From positions 62,001 through 126,000 of the forward strand of contig CAUEEP010000601.1 in the NCBI GenBank assembly GCA_958450365.1: a stretch of 64,000 nt of DNA. Direction: 5' to 3'. The stretch comes from Mesorhabditis belari. Taxonomy: Eukaryota > Nematoda > Chromadorea > Rhabditida > Rhabditidae. The position numbers were made by a program, and so were the translations under genes. This document shows positions 1 to 11,700 of the stretch, one piece after another; the stretch's first letter is position 1, and each line of letters begins with the position of its first letter. The notes under the pieces were generated by a model. The model searched no databases. It saw nothing but the letters and a program-made list of their open reading frames with translations, and was not told where the DNA came from.

Positions 1-230
1 TTTGTGAAAAAGTCAATTTTTTGAGAATTTTAAGGATTTTGAACTTGCGCTTTATCTAAATTTCTGTAAATGCATTTCCATTAGACTTTCTTAATCAACT
101 CATCTATAGTTATCCTTTTTTTAAACGTTCAATTTTCAGAAGCTAACTCTATTTTGACCACATTAAACTTGTCCATTGGCAATGCAACTTTAAGCTCGAA
201 TTTCTTCGTGCTGGATTGTTCAATTGAAAT

Positions 231-1412
231 ATTGGGTTGATGCATAATTATCCGGACTTCTTTTTGCGTGCTTGTATCTTTTTTGTTTTGAAAGCTTTTT
301 GTCTATTTCTTTTTTTTAAAATATTCGTTATTCTTTAGTGAACAAAATGCGTGTCGACAATCATATCCATCTTCGCCATATCATGCTCTACCACTTCGAA
401 AAGGGATGGTCTGCCGCAGAGTCGTTTCGCGATCTCAAAGAACTTTTTGGTCAAGGAACAATTGGACGTGCAACAGTTTATGAATGGTTCGATCGTTTCA
501 AGTCCGGTAACACAAGTGTTGATGATGAACCAGGAAGAGGACGGCCATCAGAATTCGATGACAAGGCACTTCTGGAAGCCGTTGAAGAAGACGAAAGCCT
601 GACAACCAGAATGCTGGCAGATGAATTCAATGTTGACCAGCAACGAAACGAGGAAGCACCGTTTTTGAAGAATCTCGTCACAGGCGATATCATGGCTGTT
701 GTTCAAGAACCTCAAGAGAAAGAAAGTCTGCGTGTCGCCAGGTGTTTCACCTAAAGGAATACCGAAAGATGTCCACTGTAAGAAAGCAATGTGGTGTGTA
801 TGGTGGGACAGAAGCGGAATCATCCACTGGGAAATCATCTCTAACGGCATCTGTTATTGGTGGAATGACGATGATGAACGTGAGCAATGGCGAATTCCAG
901 ACAAAAATGGCAAGAAGCAATTGAACATCAATAGTGACGTCTACTTGGCACAACTTGAACGCTTACATGCTGCAATTCAGGCACGAAGACCGCGCAAAAA
1001 GAACAACATCGTCTTTCACCACGATAACGCACGTCCGCACGTTGAGCGCCATGTCGTCGAATCCATCGCTAGTAAGGGCTGGGATCTTCTTCCACACCCG
1101 CCATATTCTCCTACTGAAGCCCCAACGGACTACCACGTCAATCGATCGCTCAAAAATTGGCAAACAAATAAGATCTACAACGATTTGGATGACTTGATAG
1201 ACGATGTTAAAGCGTGGATTGCCTCCAAAGATCGTTTATTCTTCGCTCGTGGAATCGATCGTCTTCCAAGCAAATGGCAATCAGTTATTGATGTAGGCGG
1301 TGAATATGCTCCAGAATAATCAATTAAACATATTTTTCTAACTATTTATGTTATTTTTTGTTAAATAAAATCATTTATAAAAGAAGTCCGGATAATTATG
1401 CATCAACCCAAT
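231..1412 (+). mobile_element. mariner-family DNA transposon, degenerate copy
   Basis: The ends are perfect 34-bp inverted repeats (231-264 and 1379-1412) starting TTGGGTTGATGCATAATTAT next to a TA dinucleotide on each side (230-231 and 1412-1413), the TA target duplication expected of Tc1/mariner elements. The body encodes a mariner-type transposase broken into two reading frames. At about 1.18 kb it is slightly shorter than a usual 1.3-kb mariner, in line with an internal loss in the transposase. The identical ends suggest a fairly recent insertion despite the damaged gene. Similar AT-rich sequence lies on both sides (about 105-180 and 1575-1650), so it sits between two copies of a local repeat. 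Confidence 0.93.
338..1319 (+). pseudogene. mariner transposase (DD34D), frameshifted and internally deleted
   Basis: The first frame (338-754) starts with the mariner N-terminal helix-turn-helix region (HIMLYHFEKGWSAAESFRDL, then GRATVYEWFDRFKSG and a GRGRPSEF linker). It then jumps abruptly from DEFNVD to the region just before the first catalytic Asp (LVTGD), so roughly 40 residues of the second HTH are missing, and a frame change follows directly after LVTGD. The second frame (from about 780 to 1319) continues with WWDRSGIIHWEI, the second Asp in HHDNARPH and the third in APTDYH. There are 34 residues between the last two, the mariner DD34D spacing. The product would not be functional; the element could still be mobilised by a relative acting on its intact ends. 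Confidence 0.92.
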
Positions 1413-1984
1413 AGTTTTTGTACCAATCAATAGAGGAAGACTTGGCGAATTCAATGATACCAAGAACATTTAAATTGGATAACCCAATGCCAAGAAATTT
1501 AAGCTCAAAGTTCAATTACCAATCACAAAGCGGCGGAGCATGTATCAAATATCCGAGAATCCTTTAAATCTTATATATAGTTATCCTTTTTTTTAAATCT
1601 TCAATTTTGGGAAGCTAACTCTATTTTGACCGCACTAAACTTGTCCCTAAAGTGACTCGATTCCTTTTTTTGGTCACTCGCATTTCACCATCGAAATTTC
1701 TTCAATGCTTCGATCGATTGAAACACCTTTTAGCCTATTTTGTAGAGGAGATTTACAGCTTTTAAATAGTTTATAACATTGTTTATAACATTTATAACGA
1801 TTCTAATTTATAACAACAGGTTTCTATCGTTGGAAATTTATGGAAATGTTGAAATCCGAATTTCTTATTCATTTACCTAATAATTAAATCAAATCTCAAA
1901 AATTACTAAAAAAATTTTTGATTCTTCGCTTTTTTTAGATCATTTACCAGGATAAGAAAGTGATGAAGGGACTCAAATTAAGCT

Positions 1985-3215
1985 TTGCTTTGCTTTGCTT
2001 GGAGCTTTGCTTTGCTTTGCCTTGAAGCTTTGCTTGCTTTGCTTGCTTTGCTTGCTTTGCTTGCTTTGCTTGCTTTGCTTGCTTTGCTTGCTTTGCTTGC
2101 TTTGCTTGCTTTGCTTGCTTTGCTTGCTTTGCTTGCTTTGCTTTGCTTGCTTTGCTTGCTTTGCTTTGCTTGCTTTGCTTGCTTTGCTTGCTTTGCTTGC
2201 TTTGCTTGCTTTGCTTGCTTGCTGCTTGCTTGCTTTGCTTTGCTTGGTGCTGCTTTGCTTCTTGCTTTGAGCCTTGCTTTGCTTTGCTTGCTTGCTTTGC
2301 TTTGTTTGCTTTGCTTGCTTTGCTTGCTTTGCTTGCTTTGCTTGCTTTGCTTGCTTTGCTTGCTTTGCTTGCTTTGCTTGCTTGCTTTGCCTGCTTTGCT
2401 TGAGCCTTGCTTTGCTTTGCTTGGCCCCAGCCTTGCTTGCTTTGCTTGCTTGCTTTGCTTGCTTTTGCTGCTTGCTTTGCTTGCTTTGCTTGCTTTGCTT
2501 GCTTGCTTGCTTTGGCTTGCTTCTTGCTTGCTTTGCTTGCTTTCTTCTTTCTTGCTTTGCTTGCTTTGCTTGCTTTGCTTGCTTGCTTGCTTTGCTTGCT
2601 TTGCTTGCTTTGCTTGCTTTGCTTGCTTTGCTTGCTTTGCTTGCTTTGCTTGCTTTGCTTGCTTTGCTTGCTTTGCTTGCTTTGCTTGCTTTGCTTGCTT
2701 TGCTTGCTTTGCTTGGCTTTGCTTGCTTTGCTTTGCTTGGCTTGCTTTGCTTGCTTTGCTTGTTTGCTTTGCTTGCTTTGCTTGCTTTGCTTGCTTTGCT
2801 TGCTTTGCTTGCTTTGCTTGCTTTGCTTGCTTTGCTTGCTTTGCTTGCTTTGCTTGCTTTGCTTGCTTTGCTTGCTTTGCTTGCTTTGCTTGCTTTGCTT
2901 GCTTTGCTTGCTTTGCTTGCTTTGCTTGCTTTGCTTGGAGCTTTGCTTTGCTTTGCTTGGAGCTTTGCTTTGCTTTGCCTTGAAGCTTTGCTTGCTTTGC
3001 TTTGCTTTTCTTTGCTTGAAGCTTTGATTTGCTTTGCTTTGCTTTGTTTGAAGCTTTGCTTTGTTTTGCTTGGAGCTTTGCTTTGCTTTCTTTTCCTTTC
3101 CTTTGCTTTCCTTTGCTTTGCTTTGCTTTGCTTTGCTTTACTTTGCTTTACTTAGGCTATGCTTGAAGCCTTGCTTTGCTTTGCTTTGCTAGAGAAAGCT
3201 TTGCTTTCTTGCTTT
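1985..3215. repeat. 9-bp satellite array (CTTGCTTTG)n
   Basis: More than 1.2 kb is made almost entirely of the 9-mer CTTGCTTTG, mixed with CTTTG pentamers and GGAGCTTTG/GAAGCTTTG variants at the edges. The core (2030-2220, 2585-2700, 2770-2930) is nearly perfect and the edges are degenerate, the usual pattern of arrays homogenised from the inside. The long open frames rich in Leu/Cys/Phe/Ala are by-products of a repeat unit lacking stops. It lies just downstream (gene sense) of the LAMTOR4 first exon and could be inside that gene's next intron. Confidence 0.95.
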
Positions 3216-3439
3216 CTTGCTTGAAGCTTGATAATCCCTTTTCCAGGTAAATCTTTTCCTTTTTGCTTATTTAAGCAAAACGCTTAAGAAGCACTGAGCA
3301 ATGAGAACTGACGCTATCAAGTTATTCAACTCTATCAAGCTATGCAATGAGAACAGACTCTATTCAGCTATTCAATTTATTTAGATTGAGTAAATGAAAG
3401 GAAAATAAACAGAAAAATGATTATCCATTATCCATTTAC

Positions 3440-3523
3440 CTTTATGATCGCTCCAGTCTCATCAATGACAATGTATCCCAAACGATCTTGAATTTTCTCG
3501 AGAAATGGAAATGTTTGACTCAT
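3440..3523 (-). CDS. LAMTOR4: LAMTOR4 (Ragulator subunit), first coding exon
   Basis: A single 28-codon exon begins MSQTFPFLEKIQDRLGYIVI and ends at AAG followed by the donor GTAAAT. It matches the start of LAMTOR4, where the human protein has GLERIPDQLGYLVLSE. LAMTOR4 is a small roadblock-fold subunit of the Ragulator complex, which anchors Rag GTPases and mTORC1 to lysosomes. An acceptor-like CTTTTTTAG lies 7 nt upstream of the ATG, so the message may be cis- or trans-spliced there. No further exon could be recognised down to base 1. The next intron would contain the satellite and the mariner copy, or the rest lies outside the window. Confidence 0.72.
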
Positions 3524-4194
3524 CTGATGAACTAAAAAAGCAAATTTTTGGCTGAAAACTGAAAGAAAAGAGAGATTTCAGAGATCTAACGAAATTTCAA
3601 GGTAAAAAATGAGCTTTTCGACAAACTTTTAGTGAATAGCTCTTTTCTGGATGGCAGGGAAGAGAAAGAAAGAAAAAAAAGGTGAAAAAAAGCGTTTCAA
3701 AAAAAATTCGAAAGTGAGCATTTGCCTTGGTGTTGGATCAGAACATGAAATTTGCATATATTTAAATTTATACATATATTAAATGCTAATTTCCTTGTGT
3801 GCGTTCCAGGATAATCATTTTTAAGTTTTAAAATGTAAAATCTTAAATGCAAATGGCTAAAATGAAGTCGAAGTCATTTCTGCGACTCTCTCGACTTTAA
3901 GAATGACATTTATTGGTCATTATGGAAGATTTTTGGTGAAAATTGGGCAAAATTGGGCAAAATTTTTTCGGAGGAGAAAATTATAAGCAATATCGAAGGC
4001 ATTTTATGAGAAAAGGATGAAAAAAGAGAGAAGGAGGAGCGGTGGACAAAGTACAGTCCTGGAAAATCAAGAATTCTTTAAAGTCTTATCAAAAATTGGT
4101 GCAATGCGTTCCAGAATGAGCACAAGTTATGAGAAAATGGTGAAAAGAGGGAAATTGGGCGAGAAAAACGGTCAATCTCGAAGTCTTGAAGATG

Positions 4195-4790
4195 GAAATT
4201 TTTTGATTGCTTTTTTAAACGTTCTAGCACCAAAAATGGGAACTGTGCATTCCAGAATGGCTATTAATCTTATAAAATTTTATTGTTGATGTACAATGGA
4301 ACAAGAAATTCAGCCATTCTCGAATCAGTTGCAGGGCAACGCCCAAAACGTATCTTTTAAACTTTCTAGCACCAAAAATGGGAACTGTGCGTTCCAGAAT
4401 GGCTATCTATATTATAAAATTTTGTTGTTGATGCACAATGGAACAAGAAATTCAGCCAATCTCGAATCAGCTGTAGCACAACACCAAAAACGTATCTTTT
4501 AAACTTTCTAGCACGAAAAATGGGAACTGTGGGTTCCAGAAGAGCTGTTAATCTTAGAAAATTTTGTTGTTGATGTACAATTGAACAAGGAATTCAGCCA
4601 GTCTTGAATCAACTACAGGACAACACCCAAAACGTATCTTTTAAACTTTCTAGCACCCAAAATGTGAACTGTGCGTTCCAGAATAGCTGTTAATCTTATA
4701 AAATTTTGTTGTTGATGTACAATGGAACAAGAAATTCAGCCATTCTCGAATCAGCTGTAGGACAACACGGAAAAAAGGTCAAGGCAGACT
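4195..4790. repeat. about 145-bp tandem repeat, four copies
   Basis: Four consecutive units share the order: CTTTCTAGCACC, then AAATGGGAACTGTGCGTTCC, then TTGTTGATGTACAATGG, then AACAAGAAATTCAGCC and a CGAATCAGCTG end. Each unit carries one GTG-NNN-TCCAG motif or a close variant. A fifth, isolated copy of the middle part lies at about 7140-7235. The arrangement shows that the motif is carried along by local tandem duplication here. Confidence 0.8.
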
Positions 4791-5141
4791 TTTAAAAAGT
4801 CTAACAAGGACTGTGCGCTCCAGAACGACGAGTAGTAAGGCAAAATTTTTCATTGATCAAAAATGAAACCCAAATTCGCCTCATTCTCAAAACAAGGTCC
4901 GCATGACCAGGCTCACACGGGTTCTCATACCGTAAATGGTGAAAAAGAGAGAAAGAGACCGAAATGAATCGCATGACTTCATGGAAATGGACTCTCAACT
5001 CTGAGAAAAGATCGTAGCGGATTGGATGGATAAAGGAATCTCGTTACGAGACCAACCCTGCGGGGACTACCCCAAAGTCGTTCAAAGAAAGAAAGGAAGA
5101 AAGGAAGGGAGAGAGGAAGGGAGAGAGGCGCGTGCTTTCCA

Positions 5142-5149
5142 CACGTGAC
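5142..5149. promoter_or_regulatory. possible E-box/CLEAR-like site CACGTGAC
   Basis: CACGTGAC lies in the most GC-rich stretch between LAMTOR4 and DNase II (about 5000-5240). TFEB/HLH-30 family factors bind CLEAR sites (GTCACGTGAC) near lysosomal genes, and both flanking genes are lysosomal in function. The site is 1.6 kb from the LAMTOR4 start, so this is only a positional suggestion. Confidence 0.2.
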
Positions 5150-5884
5150 CCTCTTCTTTCGCGTGGCCGTCACGAGAAAACCCTAGAGCTGGGGTGGTGT
5201 GGAGGGGGAAAAGAAAGAAAAATCTGAAAGGCATTGAATTGAATTGGAAACCCCAGAGCTAGCTAGTGTGCTTGCCAGGATTGCTGAAAAGTGAAGAGAC
5301 GGAGAGAAGAGGGTTAAAAGAACTGAGAAATTGTGGAGGAGAGAGTCGTTGGGTGGATGAGAGAGATAAAAATGATTTGAGACTTAGATAGTAATAGATT
5401 TAGACTTTGTGCTTGCCAGGATAGGCGAAAGAAAGAGAAATTTTGAGAAACTCTCAGCTGATAGCGGAGATTTTGATGACAAGAGGAATGCGGTTGATGA
5501 AAAGGACAGAGCAGGGTTTGGAGAAAGTGGAGAGAGTCCAGTGACATCCAGCAAAGATAAAAAAGGCCCCCGAATTTGTTGGATGCCAGCCAAAGGGGCC
5601 GAAATAGAGAGTCGAGAGAAAATCGGGGAGCTGATACAAAATGCACCCGACAAAAATGAGATCAAGGCTTGAGAAAAAGATTTTTGTAAATCCTGGAGCG
5701 CACAGAATAAAATAAAACATTCATTTTTGAGGTTTGATGCGCGAAAAATTTTGAGTTTTTGAAAATTCGGAGTTTGGTGCTTTTTGAGGCGAGATTTTCA
5801 TGAAAGAATATTTTTACAAAAATTTTTGCCATTTCTGGAATACAGCTCGTAATTTTGTAATGAAGAAAGGTTATTTTTAAATGT

Positions 5885-6865
5885 TTAAAATTTTTTTCCC
5901 AACCAGTTTCAAGTTTAGAAGAGAAAAATAGGAATAAAATGCGGTCAGGGGCCAAGCCACAAATTTATTTGCAAATCCTGGAAGGCACATCAACATTTGC
6001 CAGAGTTTTATCGTTTCAAATTTTAACCGTTTTTACGTAAGGGTATTGTCGCGTAGTCTCAAAACTTAAATTCACCAATTTCGCTAAATAAAACTAAAAA
6101 ATAGCTGTTGTGTGTTCCAGTTTGACAAACCTTGTGCTCAAACAAAGCTGACAATCAAGTAAAACCCAAAGAAATTCAGCGATAACGAGTACAAGCCATT
6201 TCCTTTTGCCACAGGCAAACTAGCAATAAAGTAAAGAAATATTTGGCAATCCTGGATGTCAGTATAAAACTTTTTGTGCAAAGGGATTCCCGGAAAAAGA
6301 GGGAAAATTTTACCCCAACCAGTTTCAACCAGGTTTAGAAGGAAAAAATAGGAATAAAATGCGGTCAGGGCCAAACCACGAATTTATTTGCAAATCCTGG
6401 AAGGCACATCAACATTTGCCAGGGTTTTATCGTTTCAAATCAAGACTTTATGGATGGATGGATGGATGGTCAAGGTCTGAGGTACTGAGGATGGGGTATA
6501 AGACAAAAAAAGTTTAACACAATAAAATTGCAAAACAAAACGCTGGATATAGTCCGGTGTGCTCCAGATTACAAGTCTAAGCAATAATTTCTCGAATACA
6601 ACCAAAATAGAACGTAAAGGTATTGTCACGTAGTCTCAAAACTTAAATTCATCAATTTCGCTAAATAAAACTAGAAATAGCTGTTGTGTGTTCCAGTTTG
6701 TCAAACCTTGTGCTCAAAAAGAGTCAAAAATCTAGTAAAACCCAAAGAAATTCAGCGATAACGAGTACAAGCCATTTCCTTTTGCCACAGGCAAACTAGA
6801 AATAAAGTAATGAAATATTTGGCAATCCTGGATGTCAGTATAAAACTTTTGTGGAAAGGGATTCC
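5885..6865. repeat. locally duplicated segments (two interleaved copies)
   Basis: Two blocks recur: about 5885-6120 resembles 6300-6440, sharing a 25-base stretch that starts AAAATGCGGTCAGGG and the ATCCTGGAAGGCACATCAAC stretch; and 6035-6290 resembles 6610-6860, sharing ACCCAAAGAAATTCAGCGAT and CCTGGATGTCAGTATAAAAC. A (GGAT)n run sits at 6452-6468. No coding content was recognised. Confidence 0.65.
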
Positions 6866-8704
6866 CGGAAATGATGTTGATCACCGGGCTGCTCTGCCAA
6901 ATGATTTGCGTCATCGATGTCGTCCTTTTGGCTCTCTTTTGGCTCTTTTTTGCCACCTTCTCCCCTGGTCAATCGTTTTTTCCAATGTTTAAACTTTTGA
7001 CCGTTTCCCTATCCCTATTTCCATTGAATTGGCGAATTTGAAAAAAGTTATGGGAAAGCTCAAAAAATGGTTCCTCATTGTAGGAGCTGGGTAAATGAAC
7101 CGGAGAAAAATGGTCGTTTAATGGAAATTTTCTGTGAAAATGGGAACTGTGCGCTCCAGAATAGCTGTTAATCTTAGAAAATTTTGTTGTTGATGTACAA
7201 TTGAACCAGAAATTCAGCCATTCTTGAATCAGCTGCATGAACTGGAGAAAAATGGTTGTTTAACGGAAATCTTTATTTCCAACAGCTTACATGCGCTCCA
7301 GATTAGGGAAATTTTGCAAAAATAATTCGAAAATACAGAAACAATCCAAGAAATTCACTCAAACTCGATATCGGATCAAGAAAAAACTTTTTTCGAAAAG
7401 ATTTGTGGTTCTTGTTTGCAAAAATGCACTTTCTGGAATGCAGTTGAGGCGATGAGAATGATTGGAAATGGAGGGAAGAGGAAGAGGAAGGGGAAGAGGA
7501 TGAAAAGGTTGAGGGAGTCGATGGGAGAATGGGATGAGTCAGATCGGCATTCCATGACGCCCACGCTTTAGCTGTTGGATGGATGACAATGCGAGCAATG
7601 AAAACACCAACCGTATGCCAAATTTTGCTTTTCGGACCTTGCGAAAGTCGAAAGAAAGTCGAAACTTCAGACACCAATTACAGTATACCAAAAGGTACTG
7701 TAACTAATTCAGAATGCCTGAACTCTTCTAAAAATCGACCTAAACTCTCGAATGACATCCAGAATAGGCTTTGGCTCAAAAAAATTCTGAAGTTCTTTTA
7801 TGAAAAGACACCGTAATTGATACGATCGCTTATCAAGGCTATATCTTGTTAAAAACGTGAAAATTTTATTTATTCTCGAATAACTCGTTTCATCCTGGAA
7901 GTCAGCGTTTCTGAAAATTAAGAAATCGGAAATGAAAAGTGAAAATAAAATTTACAGAAAATATACAGAGATCGGTGAGGTAAGTGAAAAGTAAAACCAC
8001 AACAAAAAGCACCCGGAAACCAAAAAACTAAGTAACATGACATCCAGCTTAACCAAAAATCAACAAAACAAAGCTAGTTTCGAAATTGGTTGCACAATGT
8101 TTTGTGAGTGAAAGAGATGGCGGCGATTTTTCGAAAACCTTACGAAATTTTCGAAAGAACGGTGATCGGGTTTGTAAATGTGGAGCGCACAAAGGCAGTT
8201 AGTGAAAGAAAAATGTCAAAATAACGAAAAGGCTCAAAATTGGTTTTGTTGATTGGAGTTTGGGGGGAAAAGGTGGTTCTAGACGGTGCTAATTACATCA
8301 AAAAAGATTTATTTAGTAACTATGGAGGTCACACAATAATCTAAACATCAAAAAACATTACCCTTTTCGCATTTTCATTTTCACAATAGGCTACAGTAGT
8401 AGTTTAGGTGAAAAGTTTATATATTCAGCTAATTGGTATCGGTTCGATTTTGAAAGTAAAAGCTGGAACGCACGGGAGATCTGGAAATGAAAAGCTTGCT
8501 TGAATAATCGATTTAAATGATCGATCGATTAAAATCTGAGTTCATGGGGGGAAAGTGAAAGATTTTGATGAATTTTGATGAATTTTACTGAAATAACCAA
8601 GGCCAGTAAGCAGATAATAGATAATAGATATCTAAGCAGATAATAGATCTAAAGATCTGCTATAAGCTGCTACCGTAACCCGCCGACGATCTAAAACAAA
8701 TGTG

Positions 8705-11700
8705 CTACCGTAACCAAACCCTAGGCAAAATTAAGACAAAGAAATAAATAAATAGAGTGATGCAATTCCCTAAATCTTTTCGCACCCCGTTTGATCGACA
8801 TGCGGAGACATGAGAGGCTGAGCTTCGATACGTTTCCCAGAGCTTTGAGTTCTCGATGCACAATGCGCCGCCACCACGCTTGAGTTGAGACGTCTGAAAG
8901 CTTTATAGTCTTTACAGTGAAAGCTAATTGCTACAATAGTCCTAGTGCCTTCCATAATGTAAAGATATTCAGTTAAAAGTATGATGGATGACTTTAGATG
9001 GCTGAAATTTGAGGGATCTCAGAGTTGAACAGTGCCAAGGTCTCAAAGTTGATATTTCAGTAATCTAAACGTTACAGTAGTCCTAGTGCCTTCCATAATG
9101 TAAAGATATTCAGTTAAAAGTATGATGGATGGCTTTAGATGGCTGAAACTTGAGTGAACTCAGAGTTGAACAGTCGCAAAGTCTCAAACTCGATTTTTCA
9201 GCAATCTGATTGCTATAGTAGTCCTAGTGCCTTCCATAATGTAAAGATATTCAGTTAAAAGTATGATGGATGGCTTTAGATGGCTGAAATTAGCTTGATC
9301 TCAAAGTAGTCATCTTTACAGTACGGTAGCACATCTGAGATATGTAAATTTTAAAATTTTCAAGTCAAAAGTGTACTGTATCAAAGCTTTGAGAAAATTT
9401 GCATATCTAATAGCAGAAAAATCTAAAAAACGAGTGCTAGGCAGTAGTTTAAAAACTTTGTCTGGTATAATATCGTTCAAAAACTGTACTGTAGCTTGCT
9501 GTAGCTTGCTGTGGCTTACTGTAGCTTCCTGTAGCTTACTGTAGCTCACTGTAGCTTACTATGGCTTGCTGTAGCTTACTGTAGCTTATTGTAGCTTACT
9601 GTAGCTGGACTGTCTCTAGTGCTTTACAGACTACTGTAGCTTTGCAAATTGTTATAAATAGGGGTACTGTACCTGTCGATTTAAATCCCCAATGCAGACA
9701 ATTGGTCTCCGCGCATCATCACTCACACCCCATTTCGAGTGATCTTTTGATGACGGAAAACGTGCTCCCAATACAGTAATCTCATCAATATCATTCACCT
9801 AAATACCTTTAGATCTTTAGAATTACAGTAAGACTATCGGTTGTCGGAGGGCTATCGGTTTCTCAGGTATTTGCATACCAAAGTCTGATAGATCGCATTT
9901 GAAAATTAGGCTACAGTATAAATGCGATATTCTACCGTTTTCTGAGCGTCTTCGGTTTAAATGACCTCCAGAAGACCCTTCCACACAATTTCTAAACCCC
10001 TCAAATGTCTATTGACCCTACAAATGAACCAGCCCTCAACCATCCCAGTACCTCACAGTCCAGAATATCATTTTCGCCACCCTGACCTTTTCCTTTTCAA
10101 TACTGCACTCCAGAATGAAGCTTTTGACTTTCAGAATAATCATATCTTCAACGAGAGCTAGCCTATGTTAAAGTTCACTAAACCCGTTTTAGGACTGGAA
10201 CAAATTAGTCCCTCCCTTCGCTCAGGTTTCAATTTCGTGCTGTTTTTTCATAAATATGGATGTCATGCTAGTGTTTGGCTATCTTCTTTTAGAAAATAGT
10301 AGTTTTTTCAAAATTTCTCAGAGCTCAGAGATCAGCAGTCTGATTTGTGGTCAGGTTTAGCTAAAACAATAAGAAAAAGGCTAAAACTAAATAAACTACA
10401 CAAAGCCAAGGGTTAGAGTTGAAAATCTTCACAAAAATCTCCATTTCCTATCTTCAAAACATCAATTTCTACTTTTTCTACCTCAAAAATCGAAGCTAAA
10501 GTCTTTTGAGGGAAAACTCGAAAAAACTTCGAGTTTTGAAGCCATTTCCCTATTCACTTACAGTACTAATCTCTAATTTTCATATAATTTAAAAATATTA
10601 TTCAAATCCCTTTCCTATTTTCTCAAAATTACGTTTAGAATTTGTTGTTTTTGGGTGATTTTTATTCCCCTCTCCTTTCCATTTCCCCTTTCCCCATCCC
10701 CTTTTCTCTCCTTTTTTCGCCCCCCGCCAACAGCTGTGATGGCCGAGTGGTCTAAGGCGTTGGGTTTAAGTTCCAATGGACGCAAGTCCGCGTGGGTTCG
10801 AACCCCACTCGCAGCAAAATTTTTGTATTTTTAGTGAAATCTTTTGCATATCTTTTACATATCTTCGAATGGTTTTGGGAGAGTTTTGAAGCTATTTCAG
10901 AGCAATTTCAGGGCAATTTCTGGGCAATTTCTGGGCAATTTCATAGCAAATTTGCTCTAATGGGTCAAATCATTGAAATACGATGGTTTTCAATGCGTTT
11001 CACAACCCTGGTACTGTAGTTAGATGACTTACATTTCCGTGCGATCCACACTCGGATTTTAGGTCCGTTGCTTGTCCATTCAGCCACGATTGGACACCCA
11101 AAGAGACGCCCATTGTTGGAACGATCAAATCATACCAGATATCTAGAATTGCATTTGGAATTCAAGCTTTAGCTCTTTTCTGATCTTCTTATCTTCTTCC
11201 CTTCTTCCCTTCTTCTCTTCTTCCCCTTCTTCTCTTCTTCCTCTTCTTCTCTTCTTCCCTTCCTCTCTTCTTCCTCTTCTTCTCCTCTTCCCTTCCTCTC
11301 TTCGTCCCGTCTTCTCCTCTTCCCTTCTTCTCCTTTTCTCTTCTTCCCCTTCTTCTCCTCTTCCCTTCTTCCCTTCTTCCCTTCCTCTCTTCCTCCCTTC
11401 TTCCCTTCCTCTCTTCCTCTCTTCCTCCCTTCTTCTCTCCTGATCTTCTTATCATTTTTCACTAAAATTCCCCTACCTTTCTTAAACTTTTTGTGCTTAG
11501 CAAAAGTATGAAAATGAGTGCCGCCTTTTGTCGTTAATTCAGCCTCAAATGTGTATTTGACAGTCGATGTCGAGATTGATTTCTTCTGAGCGATTGTTCG
11601 AAGGACTGGGTATCTGAAAAAGACGATTCTACAGTCATTCTACAGTCTACAGTCATTTTTTGCCATTTTACAGTCATTTTTTGAGAATTACACTCTCAAT

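Larger units (their letters stand above)
3524..8704. other. gene-poor interval with short repeats and many GTG-NNN-TCCAG motifs
   Basis: No gene could be recognised between LAMTOR4 and the DNase II gene. The interval holds tandem copies near 4.2-4.8 kb, a duplicated segment at 5.9-6.9 kb, purine-rich runs (5.08-5.13 kb, 7.45-7.51 kb) and many copies of the gapped motif GTG-NNN-TCCAG (examples 3799-3809, 4247-4257, 4387-4397, 4671-4681, 4813-4823, 5541-5551, 7149-7159; reverse strand 5693-5703, 5978-5988). Two pieces of more codon-like composition (minus strand about 6875-6985 and 7540-7640) resemble no family known to me and were not called. Confidence 0.6.

Noticed and set aside
1985..3155. 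Long open frames rich in Leu, Cys, Ala and Phe.
   Set aside because: Produced by the 9-bp satellite, whose unit contains no stop in three frames; no splice sites or family resemblance.
7303..7677. Minus-strand ORF (SKIWHTVGVFIARIVIHP).
   Set aside because: Part looks protein-like, but it passes into a Ser-rich low-complexity run over a GA tract; no family resemblance and no matching neighbouring exon was found.
11033..11142. Minus-strand sequence resembling a degenerate tRNA-Leu/Ser (GTGGCTGAATGGACAAGC with a stem-loop).
   Set aside because: It is exon 7 of the DNase II gene ([13 protein letters not shown] in phase with neighbouring exons); no T-arm box B is present.
11169..11462. Lys/Glu/Arg-rich minus-strand ORFs resembling coiled-coil proteins.
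   Set aside because: Pure GA/CT tract inside a DNase II intron.
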